Positions 7,639-13,587 of a stretch of DNA of 16,584 nucleotides are shown here, in pieces. The notes under the pieces were generated by a model. The model did no database searches, was not told the origin of the DNA, and saw only the letters and a list, made by a program, of their open reading frames with translations. Position 1 is the first letter of the stretch; every line of letters starts with the position of its first letter. A program made the position numbers and the translations under genes. The DNA comes from Atopobium sp. UBA6362 (GTDB taxonomy: Bacteria; Actinomycetota; Coriobacteriia; Coriobacteriales; Atopobiaceae), in NCBI GenBank assembly GCA_002440065.1, contig DJRK01000065.1, positions 1 to 16,584 of the forward strand. Reading direction: 5' to 3'.

Positions 7639-9276
7639 TTAGCGCTTTCTTACAATGCGCGAGATGAAATCAGCTTCAGGAATATGCAGCTTAATTGCAA
7701 GGCCAAAAGTCGTTATAACAGTGGGGACTCCCCCAACTATAAGCAGACCAATCGCTTGAGGAAGCGACAGAGATCCTTGATTTACTCCAGATAAATGAAG
7801 GATTGCAACTCCTACAAAAGCACCAATAAGACCAAGGACGGCAGACCGAATTAGTGTGCCGATAAGGGCAGACATATCAATGCCATCAATTGTTTGCTTA
7901 AGGATAAATAAGGAAATCACATCGGTTATCAGCATATATAGAGCACTGCCAAGCGAAACAGCATGTATTCCTATCTTTGGCGTAAGCAAAACAGTAAATA
8001 TGACTTGAATCACGGAAGCAATTACGTTTGTAATCGCAAAAGACTTCATATGACGCATGGACGAAAAGACTTTTTGGAAGAAAGTCGAGAGTCCATAGAA
8101 AGGCAATGCCAACGAAAGTGTTGACAGATAACCAGCAGTAAGACTAGCGCTCTCGGCATCAAACCGTCCGATACGCATAAGCGACATAAGTGGCCGAGAA
8201 AAAACAATTAAATAAAACATAAATGGAACAAGGACAAAAATCACTTGGCGCATGCCAGAATTAACCTCAATTGCAAAATCAGATAAACGCCCTTTGGCGA
8301 AAGAGTCAGACATCTCGGTAAAGAGAGCAACCGTAATAGGCACTGCAAGTACGGCATAAGGCAATGTATACCAGAGCCTCGCATAATATTGAATCGAACT
8401 TCCTTGCTCGGGAACGGCAACCAAAGCCATTGAGGTCATCACGCTCGTAGTAATAAAAGAGCATACGGTCACCACAAGAGTAGGGAGACCAATGGAGAGC
8501 GTTTCTTTAAGAGCCGCGTCATGAATATTTACATGCAGGGAAAGTTTTACTCCATGTCGCCGTAGACTTGGAATCTGCATTAGTACTTGAACGAAAACAC
8601 CTAGGGGATTACCAAGCGCAAGAATCAAAAAAGCAAGGGAAGGCCAGTTTCCTACAAGTACGGCATATCCTATAAATGACGCAGTACAAATCAGATTGTT
8701 GAAAATTGGCGCAGCGTTGCTCCAAAAATAATCGCGTTCAGCATTGAGAATGCCCGACGCAATGCTCGAAAGGCAGTACAGGACAACCTCAATCGCAAAA
8801 AAACGGAACAATACAACCGCATCTGTCATACTGGATTGATCGGTTCCCGCAGATTGAATCCAAATAAGGGGTGCTGAAAAGATGAGGCAAAGAACAAATC
8901 CTACGCCAAGAATAATGAGCAGGAGCGAAAGCAAATTCGAAATATATGCGTTTGCCCCCCTTCGACCGAGACGCTGCTTTACATCAAGGTAAACAGGCAA
9001 AAAGGCAGTAATGATCATGCCGCCGATAACAAGCTCATACAATTGATTGGGAAGATTATTTGCAACGGTATAGCAGCTTGATAGCAAAGACGTACCGAGT
9101 GCAAAAGCCTGGCCCCATGTACGCACGAACCCGGTAAGTCGGCTTAAAACGACGAGGGCGCTCATCATAGCAGCCGAGCGCCCTATATTAGTGTTTTTAC
9201 GATCTTCATTGTTTCGCTCGTTTTCCTGCGAAACAGTTTTTAAATCAGTCTGTTCATGAATGAAGTGCTTTGCCAT
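7639..9276 (-). CDS. murJ: MurJ/MviN-family lipid II flippase
   Basis: This integral membrane protein is predicted to flip lipid II from the inner to the outer face of the cytoplasmic membrane. The 545 residues hold about fourteen hydrophobic segments, the MOP-superfamily MurJ layout. The first segment carries SRLTGFVR with the conserved arginine. The next reads NNLPNQLYELVIGGMIITAF, resembling the actinobacterial N-terminus (LPN-x-x-YEL-x-x-GG) rather than the RR-containing E. coli form. The D39 position of E. coli MurJ is not conserved by eye. Start ATG 9276 has GAGGGG six bases upstream; a TTG codon immediately before is possible but less well placed. A polar, charged N-terminal tail of about 30 residues precedes the first membrane segment. 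It is followed on the same strand by the NlpC/P60 gene. A wall or capsule polymer exporter of the same superfamily is the main alternative. Confidence 0.93.
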   Translation of the reverse strand: MAKHFIHEQTDLKTVSQENERNNEDRKNTNIGRSAAMMSALVVLSRLTGFVRTWGQAFALGTSLLSSCYTVANNLPNQLYELVIGGMIITAFLPVYLDVKQRLGRRGANAYISNLLSLLLIILGVGFVLCLIFSAPLIWIQSAGTDQSSMTDAVVLFRFFAIEVVLYCLSSIASGILNAERDYFWSNAAPIFNNLICTASFIGYAVLVGNWPSLAFLILALGNPLGVFVQVLMQIPSLRRHGVKLSLHVNIHDAALKETLSIGLPTLVVTVCSFITTSVMTSMALVAVPEQGSSIQYYARLWYTLPYAVLAVPITVALFTEMSDSFAKGRLSDFAIEVNSGMRQVIFVLVPFMFYLIVFSRPLMSLMRIGRFDAESASLTAGYLSTLSLALPFYGLSTFFQKVFSSMRHMKSFAITNVIASVIQVIFTVLLTPKIGIHAVSLGSALYMLITDVISLFILKQTIDGIDMSALIGTLIRSAVLGLIGAFVGVAILHLSGVNQGSLSLPQAIGLLIVGGVPTVITTFGLAIKLHIPEADFISRIVRKR

Positions 9277-9334
9277 CAACTACCCCTCAGATTTAGTCTT
9301 TGGTTGTTTATGCACGGCTAAGTTAGCTCTAATG

Positions 9335-9359
9335 AATCGGCATTACATTAACGCCGATT
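9335..9359. repeat. Imperfect palindrome upstream of murJ
   Basis: AATCGGC at 9335-9341 and GCCGATT at 9353-9359 are perfect arms. Inside them TTA and TAA also pair, with one A/C mismatch and a CAT centre. The result is a 25-base near-palindrome about 60 bases upstream of the murJ start. The position fits an operator or a hairpin in the murJ leader. No known regulator site is recognised. Confidence 0.45.
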
Positions 9360-9822
9360 TAAGTCACTGCGCTTTCGTCAGAATCGAAACGTGATTCATA
9401 CGTAAACGCCAAGCATTTGCTACCATACAGCAGAGGATTGGCAACCCCTACTACCAACATAGGTTTTACTCGCAACCCCCACGCGCATGAAGCAATTTGC
9501 GGGAAATTGAAACGGCAAAGATCTTGAAGCGGCCAACTTAAAGGCGCTCAGGCACTTTGACTGTCCACAGAGTCGATTTCTGTACGGAACGAATTCATAT
9601 ATAATTGAAGTAAGGCAGAAACGAAAAGTAATTTACCAGTTGTTATTTTTTCCAATAATTTAAATGTTTTATATTGAACTTAATTGGAATTAAAGTGAGC
9701 ATCAACTTATTGACCAGTCAAAACCTAACAACTCATTGATATCAAAATCCGCAAGAAAAGAAGTTACTTATATATTAAGCTGCACAATAGCAACGTTTCC
9801 TTCGATATCGTATCTCCCCTAC

Positions 9823-9828
9823 TATAAA
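9823..9828 (+). promoter_or_regulatory. Possible -10 box for mscL
   Basis: TATAAA, within ACTATAAATACTG, lies about 40 bases before the mscL start at the end of the A+T-rich gap. At the expected distance upstream only a poor -35 match (TTCGAT/CTTCGA) is present, so the promoter call rests on the -10 alone. Confidence 0.35.
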
Positions 9829-9867
9829 TACTGACCTATTTCAACGAGCACAAGGAGGAGAGGCCCC

Positions 9868-10299
9868 ATAAAGAAATTGCTCAAGGAGTTCGAGGAGTTC
9901 ATCAACCGCGGCAACGTGATGGACATGGCAGTCGGTGTCATCATCGGCGGCGCCTTCACGGCGATCGTCACGTCGCTCACGAACGACATCATCAACCCGC
10001 TCATCAAGGTCATCGCCGGCGGCGAGGTGGGCCAGGTGTCCGGCCTCGTGGTCCCCGGGACCGAGATCGACTTCGGCTCCTTCATCAGCGCCGTCATCAA
10101 TTTCCTCATCGTGGCGGCGATCGTCTTCGCGCTGGTCAAGGCCGTGAACAAGGCGCGCGCCATCGCCGATAGGCTCACCCACGCCGAGGCGGAGGACGCC
10201 GCGGCGGAACCCGCTCCCGTCTGCCCCTACTGCCTCGAGGAGCACAAGCCGGGCGCCACGCGCTGCCCCCACTGCGGCTCCGAGCTCCCACAGGAATAG
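9868..10299 (+). CDS. mscL: Large-conductance mechanosensitive channel MscL with C-terminal zinc ribbon
   Basis: MscL is a homopentameric membrane channel that opens under membrane tension and releases solutes during hypo-osmotic shock. Read from an ATA codon at 9868, the protein has 143 residues and begins (M)KKLLKEFEEFINRGNV, the family's usual N-terminus. AAGGAGGAG at 9852-9860 stands at the right distance from ATA. The first canonical start codon in frame is TTG at 9877, about 18 bases from the AGGAGG core, and it would remove three residues of the amphipathic S1 helix. TM1 is about 15-45, with the gate segment AVGVIIGGAF; TM2 is about 71-95. The C-terminus carries a CPYC-x10-CPHC zinc ribbon (C119, C122, C133, C136) after a charged linker, a variant not found in E. 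coli MscL. High G+C resumes exactly here. Flanking genes give no operon partner. Confidence 0.93.
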   Translation: MKKLLKEFEEFINRGNVMDMAVGVIIGGAFTAIVTSLTNDIINPLIKVIAGGEVGQVSGLVVPGTEIDFGSFISAVINFLIVAAIVFALVKAVNKARAIADRLTHAEAEDAAAEPAPVCPYCLEEHKPGATRCPHCGSELPQE

Positions 10300-10529
10300 G
10301 ACAGGTCCCCGTCGACGGGCCTCAAACGATCCCATTACGATGCCCCGAATCATAAAACATGCGAATTGTGGGCTTGTTTCCAGATCACGCGAGTAGACCG
10401 GGTATCTTCACCGACATAACCCCAGCTAAACCGCTTGCTTGATTCTTTGCTACTCGAGGGAACCGGATTTAAGCCCGCAATTGGCGCACTTTTTGAACGA
10501 AACCGACAGAATAGAGCGGCTGCCATAAA
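10300..10529. other. Intergenic region downstream of mscL and ridA (convergent), no supported gene
   Basis: Together with the hairpins at 10530-10634 this forms a 340-base gap between the mscL and ridA stop codons. CCCGTCGACGGG at 10308-10319 is a perfect palindrome just after mscL but has no T run, so termination there is uncertain. The rest has no recognisable RNA or protein. One minus-strand frame stays open from 10529 to a stop near 10350 but has no start or ribosome binding site of its own. Confidence 0.5.
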
Positions 10530-10564
10530 AAGGATGGCCGCCCCGGAACGAGGCGGCCATCCTT
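10525..10564 (-). terminator. Intrinsic terminator downstream of ridA
   Basis: The arms AAGGATGGCCGCC (10530-10542) and GGCGGCCATCCTT (10552-10564) form a 13-bp perfect stem with a 9-base loop. On the minus strand the stem is followed by TTTTTATGG (T run continuing from the stem to 10527). It faces the ridA transcript, about 75 bases past the ridA stop, with the large inverted repeat in between. Confidence 0.88.
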
Positions 10565-10586
10565 GTGAAAACCACTCGCCTAATCG

Positions 10587-10634
10587 CAATTTGGGGTCGG
10601 ATACCAAATTAAATTGGTATCCGACCCCAAATTG
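10587..10634. repeat. 21-bp perfect inverted repeat, REP/MITE-like palindrome
   Basis: The arms 10587-10607 and 10614-10634 are perfect reverse complements (core GGGGTCGGATACCAA) around the loop ATTAAA. The element starts five bases past the ridA stop codon, between the gene and its intrinsic terminator. Neither side has a T run, so it is not itself a typical terminator. Its form, A+T-rich ends around a GGGGTC...GACCCC core, resembles repetitive extragenic palindromes mobilised by REP-associated IS200/IS605-like transposases. That likeness is from memory and its copy number in the genome is unknown. Confidence 0.7.
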
Positions 10635-10639
10635 ATGGG

Positions 10640-11020
10640 CTAGCAGTAGGCGACGGCCTTGATCTCGACCTTGGCGGCCTTGGGGAGAGCGGCGACCTCG
10701 AAGGCGGCGCGCGCCGGGTACGGCTCGGAGAAGAACTCGCCGTAGACCTCGTTCATGGCGCCGAAGTCGGCGATGGAGTCGAGAAGGACGGTCACCTCGG
10801 CGATGTCGGCCATGGAGGAGCCGGCGGCCTCGAGGATGTTCTTGATGTTCGTCAGGCTCTGACGGGTCTGGGCCTTGATGTCGTCGCCCGCGAACTCGCC
10901 GGTGGCCGGGTCGATCGGCAGCTGGCCGGAGACGTGGATGCAGTTGCCGGACTGGGTGGCGGCGGAATAGGGGCCGACGGCGGCGGGGGCCTTGTCGGTG
11001 ACGATGGCCTTGATGGACAT
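10640..11020 (-). CDS. ridA: RidA-family enamine/imine deaminase
   Basis: RidA hydrolyses reactive enamines and imines such as 2-aminoacrylate, produced by PLP-dependent lyases, to ketoacid and ammonia, protecting cytoplasmic PLP enzymes. The 126-residue protein is full length for the trimeric family. It shows GPYS at 16-19, HVSGQLPIDP at 29-38, the substrate-binding arginine R104 in PARAAFEV and E119 in KVEIKAVA. Start ATG 11020 has AAGGAG at 11033-11028; a longer in-frame ATG at 11053 lacks a site. It is the last gene of the minus-strand purine-type cluster, 88 bases after hyuA. A hairpin lies in between, so it may be transcribed partly from its own promoter. In this context it may deal with 2-aminoacrylate formed by a 2,3-diaminopropionate lyase (YgeX), a gene not seen in the window; this link is inference. 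Confidence 0.95.
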   Translation of the reverse strand: MSIKAIVTDKAPAAVGPYSAATQSGNCIHVSGQLPIDPATGEFAGDDIKAQTRQSLTNIKNILEAAGSSMADIAEVTVLLDSIADFGAMNEVYGEFFSEPYPARAAFEVAALPKAAKVEIKAVAYC

Positions 11021-11061
11021 GGTGGTTCTCCTTACATTTTCGAATAACAGCATTACCTATG

Positions 11062-11096
11062 TGCAAAGACGGGCGCCGAGAGCCCCGGCGCCCGTC
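11062..11096 (-). terminator. Hairpin terminator between hyuA and ridA
   Basis: On the minus strand GACGGGCGCCG (11096-11086) pairs with CGGCGCCCGTC (11078-11068) as a perfect 11-bp stem with a 7-base loop, followed by TTTGC. The T run is short, so termination is probably partial. It would separate hyuA from ridA or attenuate read-through into ridA. Confidence 0.7.
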
Positions 11097-11108
11097 GGTT
11101 TGCCAAGC

Positions 11109-12476
11109 TTATCTTGCCACGAACTCGCCGGGCTTCTCACCGGTCGGCTCGCCGTCGCGCGCCGCGAGGACTCCGTTGACGTAGACCAGGTGCGCGCGGC
11201 CCACGCACTCGAAGCCCTCGTAGGGCGTGTGGTCGACGTTCTGGTGCTGGATCGCCGCGTGGATCGTCCAGCGCTGCCTGGGCTCCCACACGCAGATGTC
11301 GGCGTCGGAGCCCGCGGCGAGGCAGCCCTTGCGCGGCCACATGCCGAAGACCTTGGCCGGGCCCTCGCTCATGAGGCGGCAGAGCTCGTCGGGACCGAGC
11401 TCGCCCGCGAAGCTCGTGGCGATGAGGGCAGGGCGGTGCTCGATGCCCGCACCGCCGTTGGGGATCTTGCGGAAGTCGCCGACGCCGCGGTCCTTCTGGC
11501 CGTGCAGGTTGAAGGAGCAGTGGTCGGTGGCGATCGTGTCAATCTCGCCGTTCACGAGCGCCTCGCGCAGGGCGGCGCGGTCGCTCGGCTTGCGCAGCGG
11601 CGGGCTCATGACGTACTTCGCGCCGGCGAAGCCGTCGTCGCCCTGCTCCATGTAGCGCGTGTCGTCCAGGAGGAGGTACTGCGGGCACGTCTCGACGTAG
11701 ATGTTCTTCTGGCCGCGGGCCTTGGCGGCGCGGATGGCCTCCAGGCCGAGCCTCGTCGAGAGGTGCACGACGTTTACCGGGGCGTCTCCGGCGAGGTGGG
11801 CGAGGTAGAGCAGGCGGCTGATCGCCTCGGCCTCGCAGACGTCGGGGCGCGAGAGCGCGTGGCCGTAAGGGCCGGTGAAGCCCTGCTCGAAGACGCGCTT
11901 CTGGAGGGCGTCGACGAGCGTGCCGTTCTCGCAGTGAACGCACAGGATGCCGCCGAGGCCCTTCAGGGTCTCAAGGACCTCGAGCGTCTCGGCGTCGTCG
12001 AGGCGCAGGTGGTCGTAGGCGAAGTACGTCTTGAAGGAGCAGACGCCGCTCTTGCGCATGACGGCGAGGTCGGCGCGGTTGCGCTCGTTCCACTCGGCGA
12101 GCGCCATGTGGAAGGCGTAGTTTGACGTGCAGGTGCCGTCGGCGCGCCTGTGCCACTCGGCCAGGGCGTCGGGCATGGTCACGCCGCGGTCGGCCGTGGC
12201 GTAGTCGACGACGCACGTCGTCCCGCCGCAGGCGGCCGCGCGCGTGCCGGTCTCGAAGCTGTCGGCCGTCCAGTCCATGCCGGTCCAGCACTGCAGGTGC
12301 GTGTGGGCGTCGATGAAGCCGGGGAACACCCAGCAGCCGCCCACGTCCTCGACCTCGTCGCCGGCGGCGGGCTCGATGTGCTGGGCCACGCGGGCGATCT
12401 TCTTGCCGTCCAGGGCCACGTCGCCGTGGATGAGCCCCTCGGGCGTGACGAGCGTGCCGTTTGCCAGGATCTTCAT
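11109..12476 (-). CDS. hyuA: HyuA-type dihydropyrimidinase/hydantoinase (cyclic amidohydrolase)
   Basis: This is a cytoplasmic binuclear zinc amidohydrolase that opens cyclic amides such as hydantoins, dihydropyrimidines or purine-derived rings. The 455 residues are close to the family's usual 455-465. The full metal site is visible: H58 and H60 in DAHTHLQ, K149 in SFKTYFAYD (expected to be carboxylated), H181 in CVHCEN, H238 in VVHLST and D318 in IATDHCSFN. Start ATG 12476 lies one base after the stop of the upstream gene, with AAAGGGG inside that gene's end, so the two are probably translationally coupled. The neighbours (ModE-MocA fusion, carbamate kinase, YgeW, YgeY) match the E. coli cluster in which the HyuA enzyme resides, so a role in anaerobic purine/uric acid ring opening is likely. 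The exact substrate is not deducible from sequence; a classical hydantoinase or allantoinase is the alternative. Confidence 0.93.
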   Translation of the reverse strand: MKILANGTLVTPEGLIHGDVALDGKKIARVAQHIEPAAGDEVEDVGGCWVFPGFIDAHTHLQCWTGMDWTADSFETGTRAAACGGTTCVVDYATADRGVTMPDALAEWHRRADGTCTSNYAFHMALAEWNERNRADLAVMRKSGVCSFKTYFAYDHLRLDDAETLEVLETLKGLGGILCVHCENGTLVDALQKRVFEQGFTGPYGHALSRPDVCEAEAISRLLYLAHLAGDAPVNVVHLSTRLGLEAIRAAKARGQKNIYVETCPQYLLLDDTRYMEQGDDGFAGAKYVMSPPLRKPSDRAALREALVNGEIDTIATDHCSFNLHGQKDRGVGDFRKIPNGGAGIEHRPALIATSFAGELGPDELCRLMSEGPAKVFGMWPRKGCLAAGSDADICVWEPRQRWTIHAAIQHQNVDHTPYEGFECVGRAHLVYVNGVLAARDGEPTGEKPGEFVAR

Positions 12477-12477
12477 G

Positions 12478-13419
12478 CTACCAATCCCCTTTCGCTCGGA
12501 GGGCGGCCTCGAGCGCGGCGAGGTCCTCCCTCGTGTCAACATCCTTGATCTCGAGCTCCGACGCCGCCTCGACGAGCCTGACCCTCACGCCGAGCTCGAC
12601 GCGCCTGGAGAGAAGGGAGCTGCCGCCCGCCTCGCCCTCGAGCGCGGCGAGCGCGGGGAGCTCCTCGCTCGGCCACAGGATCGGGCTCGCGGGCACGCCG
12701 CGCCAGGCCAGGCGGACGATGCTGCCCGGGTGGAGCTGGAAATCGCCCACGAGCGCGCGCACGCTCGCCTCGGTGAGCAGCGGCTGGTCGCCGGGGACGA
12801 AGAGGCACGCCGAGACGCCGGGCAGGGCCTTGAGCCCCTCGCGGACCGTGTCGCTCTGATGGGCGCCCGCATGGCGCACGCAGCGGACCCCCACGGTGCC
12901 GCACAGCTCCTCGACCTCGGCGCTGCGGGTGACAACGACGACGTCGAGAAGGTCGTCGGGCAGGGCCGAAAGCGTCCGCTCGAGCACGGGCACCCCCTCG
13001 AGCGGCTCCACGAGCTTGTTCGCCCCGAACCTCGTCGCCTTGCCCGAGGCCATGACGACGCAGCCCACGCGGGGCACGTCGCAGAAGCCCGAGAAGCACT
13101 CGAGGTAGTTGCGGCTGAGGTCCCTGCGGCTTACGCGCTCGAACGCCTCGTAGCGGGCGAGAAGGTCGCGCGCCTCGGCGGTGAGGCGGCTGCCTCCCCC
13201 GCCGGCGCCGCCGATCGTGCGCTCGGTGAGCGAGAAGCCGAAGCACTGCTCGGCCACCTTCACGAGGCGCGTCGCCTTCGTATAGGCCATGTTCATCGAG
13301 GAGGCGGCCGCCCGCAGGCTCCCCGTCTCCTCGACCCTCTTCAGGAGCTCGAGCGGGCCCGGCCCGAAGCAGCGCTGGCCCTCGTCGCCCAGAAGATATG
13401 CCCTTAGATCCGGCCGCAC
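12478..13419 (-). CDS. mocA: ModE-like winged-helix domain fused to MocA-type molybdenum cofactor nucleotidyltransferase
   Basis: Two domains share one 313-residue chain. Residues about 18-95 form a LysR/ModE-type winged helix: LLKRVEETGSLRAAASSMNM, then FGFSLTERTIGGAGGGGSRLT, close to the DNA-binding half of the molybdate regulator ModE. ModE's molybdate-binding TOBE domains are missing. Residues about 118-308 form a MobA/MocA-like Rossmann nucleotidyltransferase with MASGKATRFGANKL (123-136), VPGDQPLLT (208-216) and DVDTREDL (293-300). MocA (YgfJ) transfers CMP to molybdopterin for molybdenum hydroxylases. E. coli YgfJ is about 190 residues and has no such N-terminal domain. The start is GTG 13419, with AGAGGAGGG four bases upstream. 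It is coupled to hyuA (one-base gap) and preceded by a long structured leader. The fusion could act as both maturation factor and cluster regulator, or the DNA-binding part may only sense partner binding; this is inference. Confidence 0.88.
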   Translation of the reverse strand: MRPDLRAYLLGDEGQRCFGPGPLELLKRVEETGSLRAAASSMNMAYTKATRLVKVAEQCFGFSLTERTIGGAGGGGSRLTAEARDLLARYEAFERVSRRDLSRNYLECFSGFCDVPRVGCVVMASGKATRFGANKLVEPLEGVPVLERTLSALPDDLLDVVVVTRSAEVEELCGTVGVRCVRHAGAHQSDTVREGLKALPGVSACLFVPGDQPLLTEASVRALVGDFQLHPGSIVRLAWRGVPASPILWPSEELPALAALEGEAGGSSLLSRRVELGVRVRLVEAASELEIKDVDTREDLAALEAALRAKGDW

Positions 13420-13587
13420 GAAACCCTCCTCTTGGCGCGACGCCTCACAAAGAATTACCGGCTATCGAAGCCCACATCGGGCAACACACCCATTGTGCCC
13501 CAAAGAAGGGGCGTCTTGCGCGTGCAGCCCGATGTGGGCTGCGCCCGGCCGTAAAGCCGGGAACAGCCCACACGGGAAACAAAACGA
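13420..13587 (-). promoter_or_regulatory. Structured leader with competing hairpins upstream of the modE-mocA fusion
   Basis: In minus-strand order, TGTGGGCTG (13573-13565) can pair with CAGCCCACA (13540-13532), enclosing CCCGGC-N6-GCCGGG. The same segment also pairs with a downstream copy: GCCCACATCGGGC (13539-13527) against GCCCGATGTGGGC (13481-13469), a 13-bp perfect stem enclosing GCCCC-TTCTTT-GGGGC (13508-13493). Because the shared segment can join only one partner at a time, the two folds exclude each other. The leader runs from the carbamate kinase stop to the GTG of the fusion gene. No T run follows either hairpin, and the ribosome binding site at about 13432-13424 lies outside both. 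No known riboswitch class is recognised. Confidence 0.6.

Larger units (their letters stand above)
9277..9867. other. A+T-rich intergenic gap between divergent murJ and mscL
   Basis: No gene, RNA or mobile element is recognised in these 591 bases, the most A+T-rich part of the window (17 G/C of 60 in 9661-9720). It should contain the promoters for murJ (minus) and mscL (plus). Visible structure includes an imperfect palindrome at 9335-9359, the palindromes TTGATATCAA near 9737 and TTGAC-CA-GTCAA near 9710, a T run near 9645, and a possible mscL -10 box at 9823-9828. The right edge coincides with the return to high G+C. Confidence 0.6.

Noticed and set aside
10992..13407. Plus-strand open frames opposite hyuA and the modE-mocA fusion (377 and 387 codons)
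   Set aside because: Biased composition, no recognisable domains, and both minus-strand genes have complete catalytic motifs and good starts.
13420..13587. The leader as a known molybdenum-cofactor riboswitch
   Set aside because: The position is suggestive, but I could not match conserved motifs of that class by eye, so only the pairing is reported.
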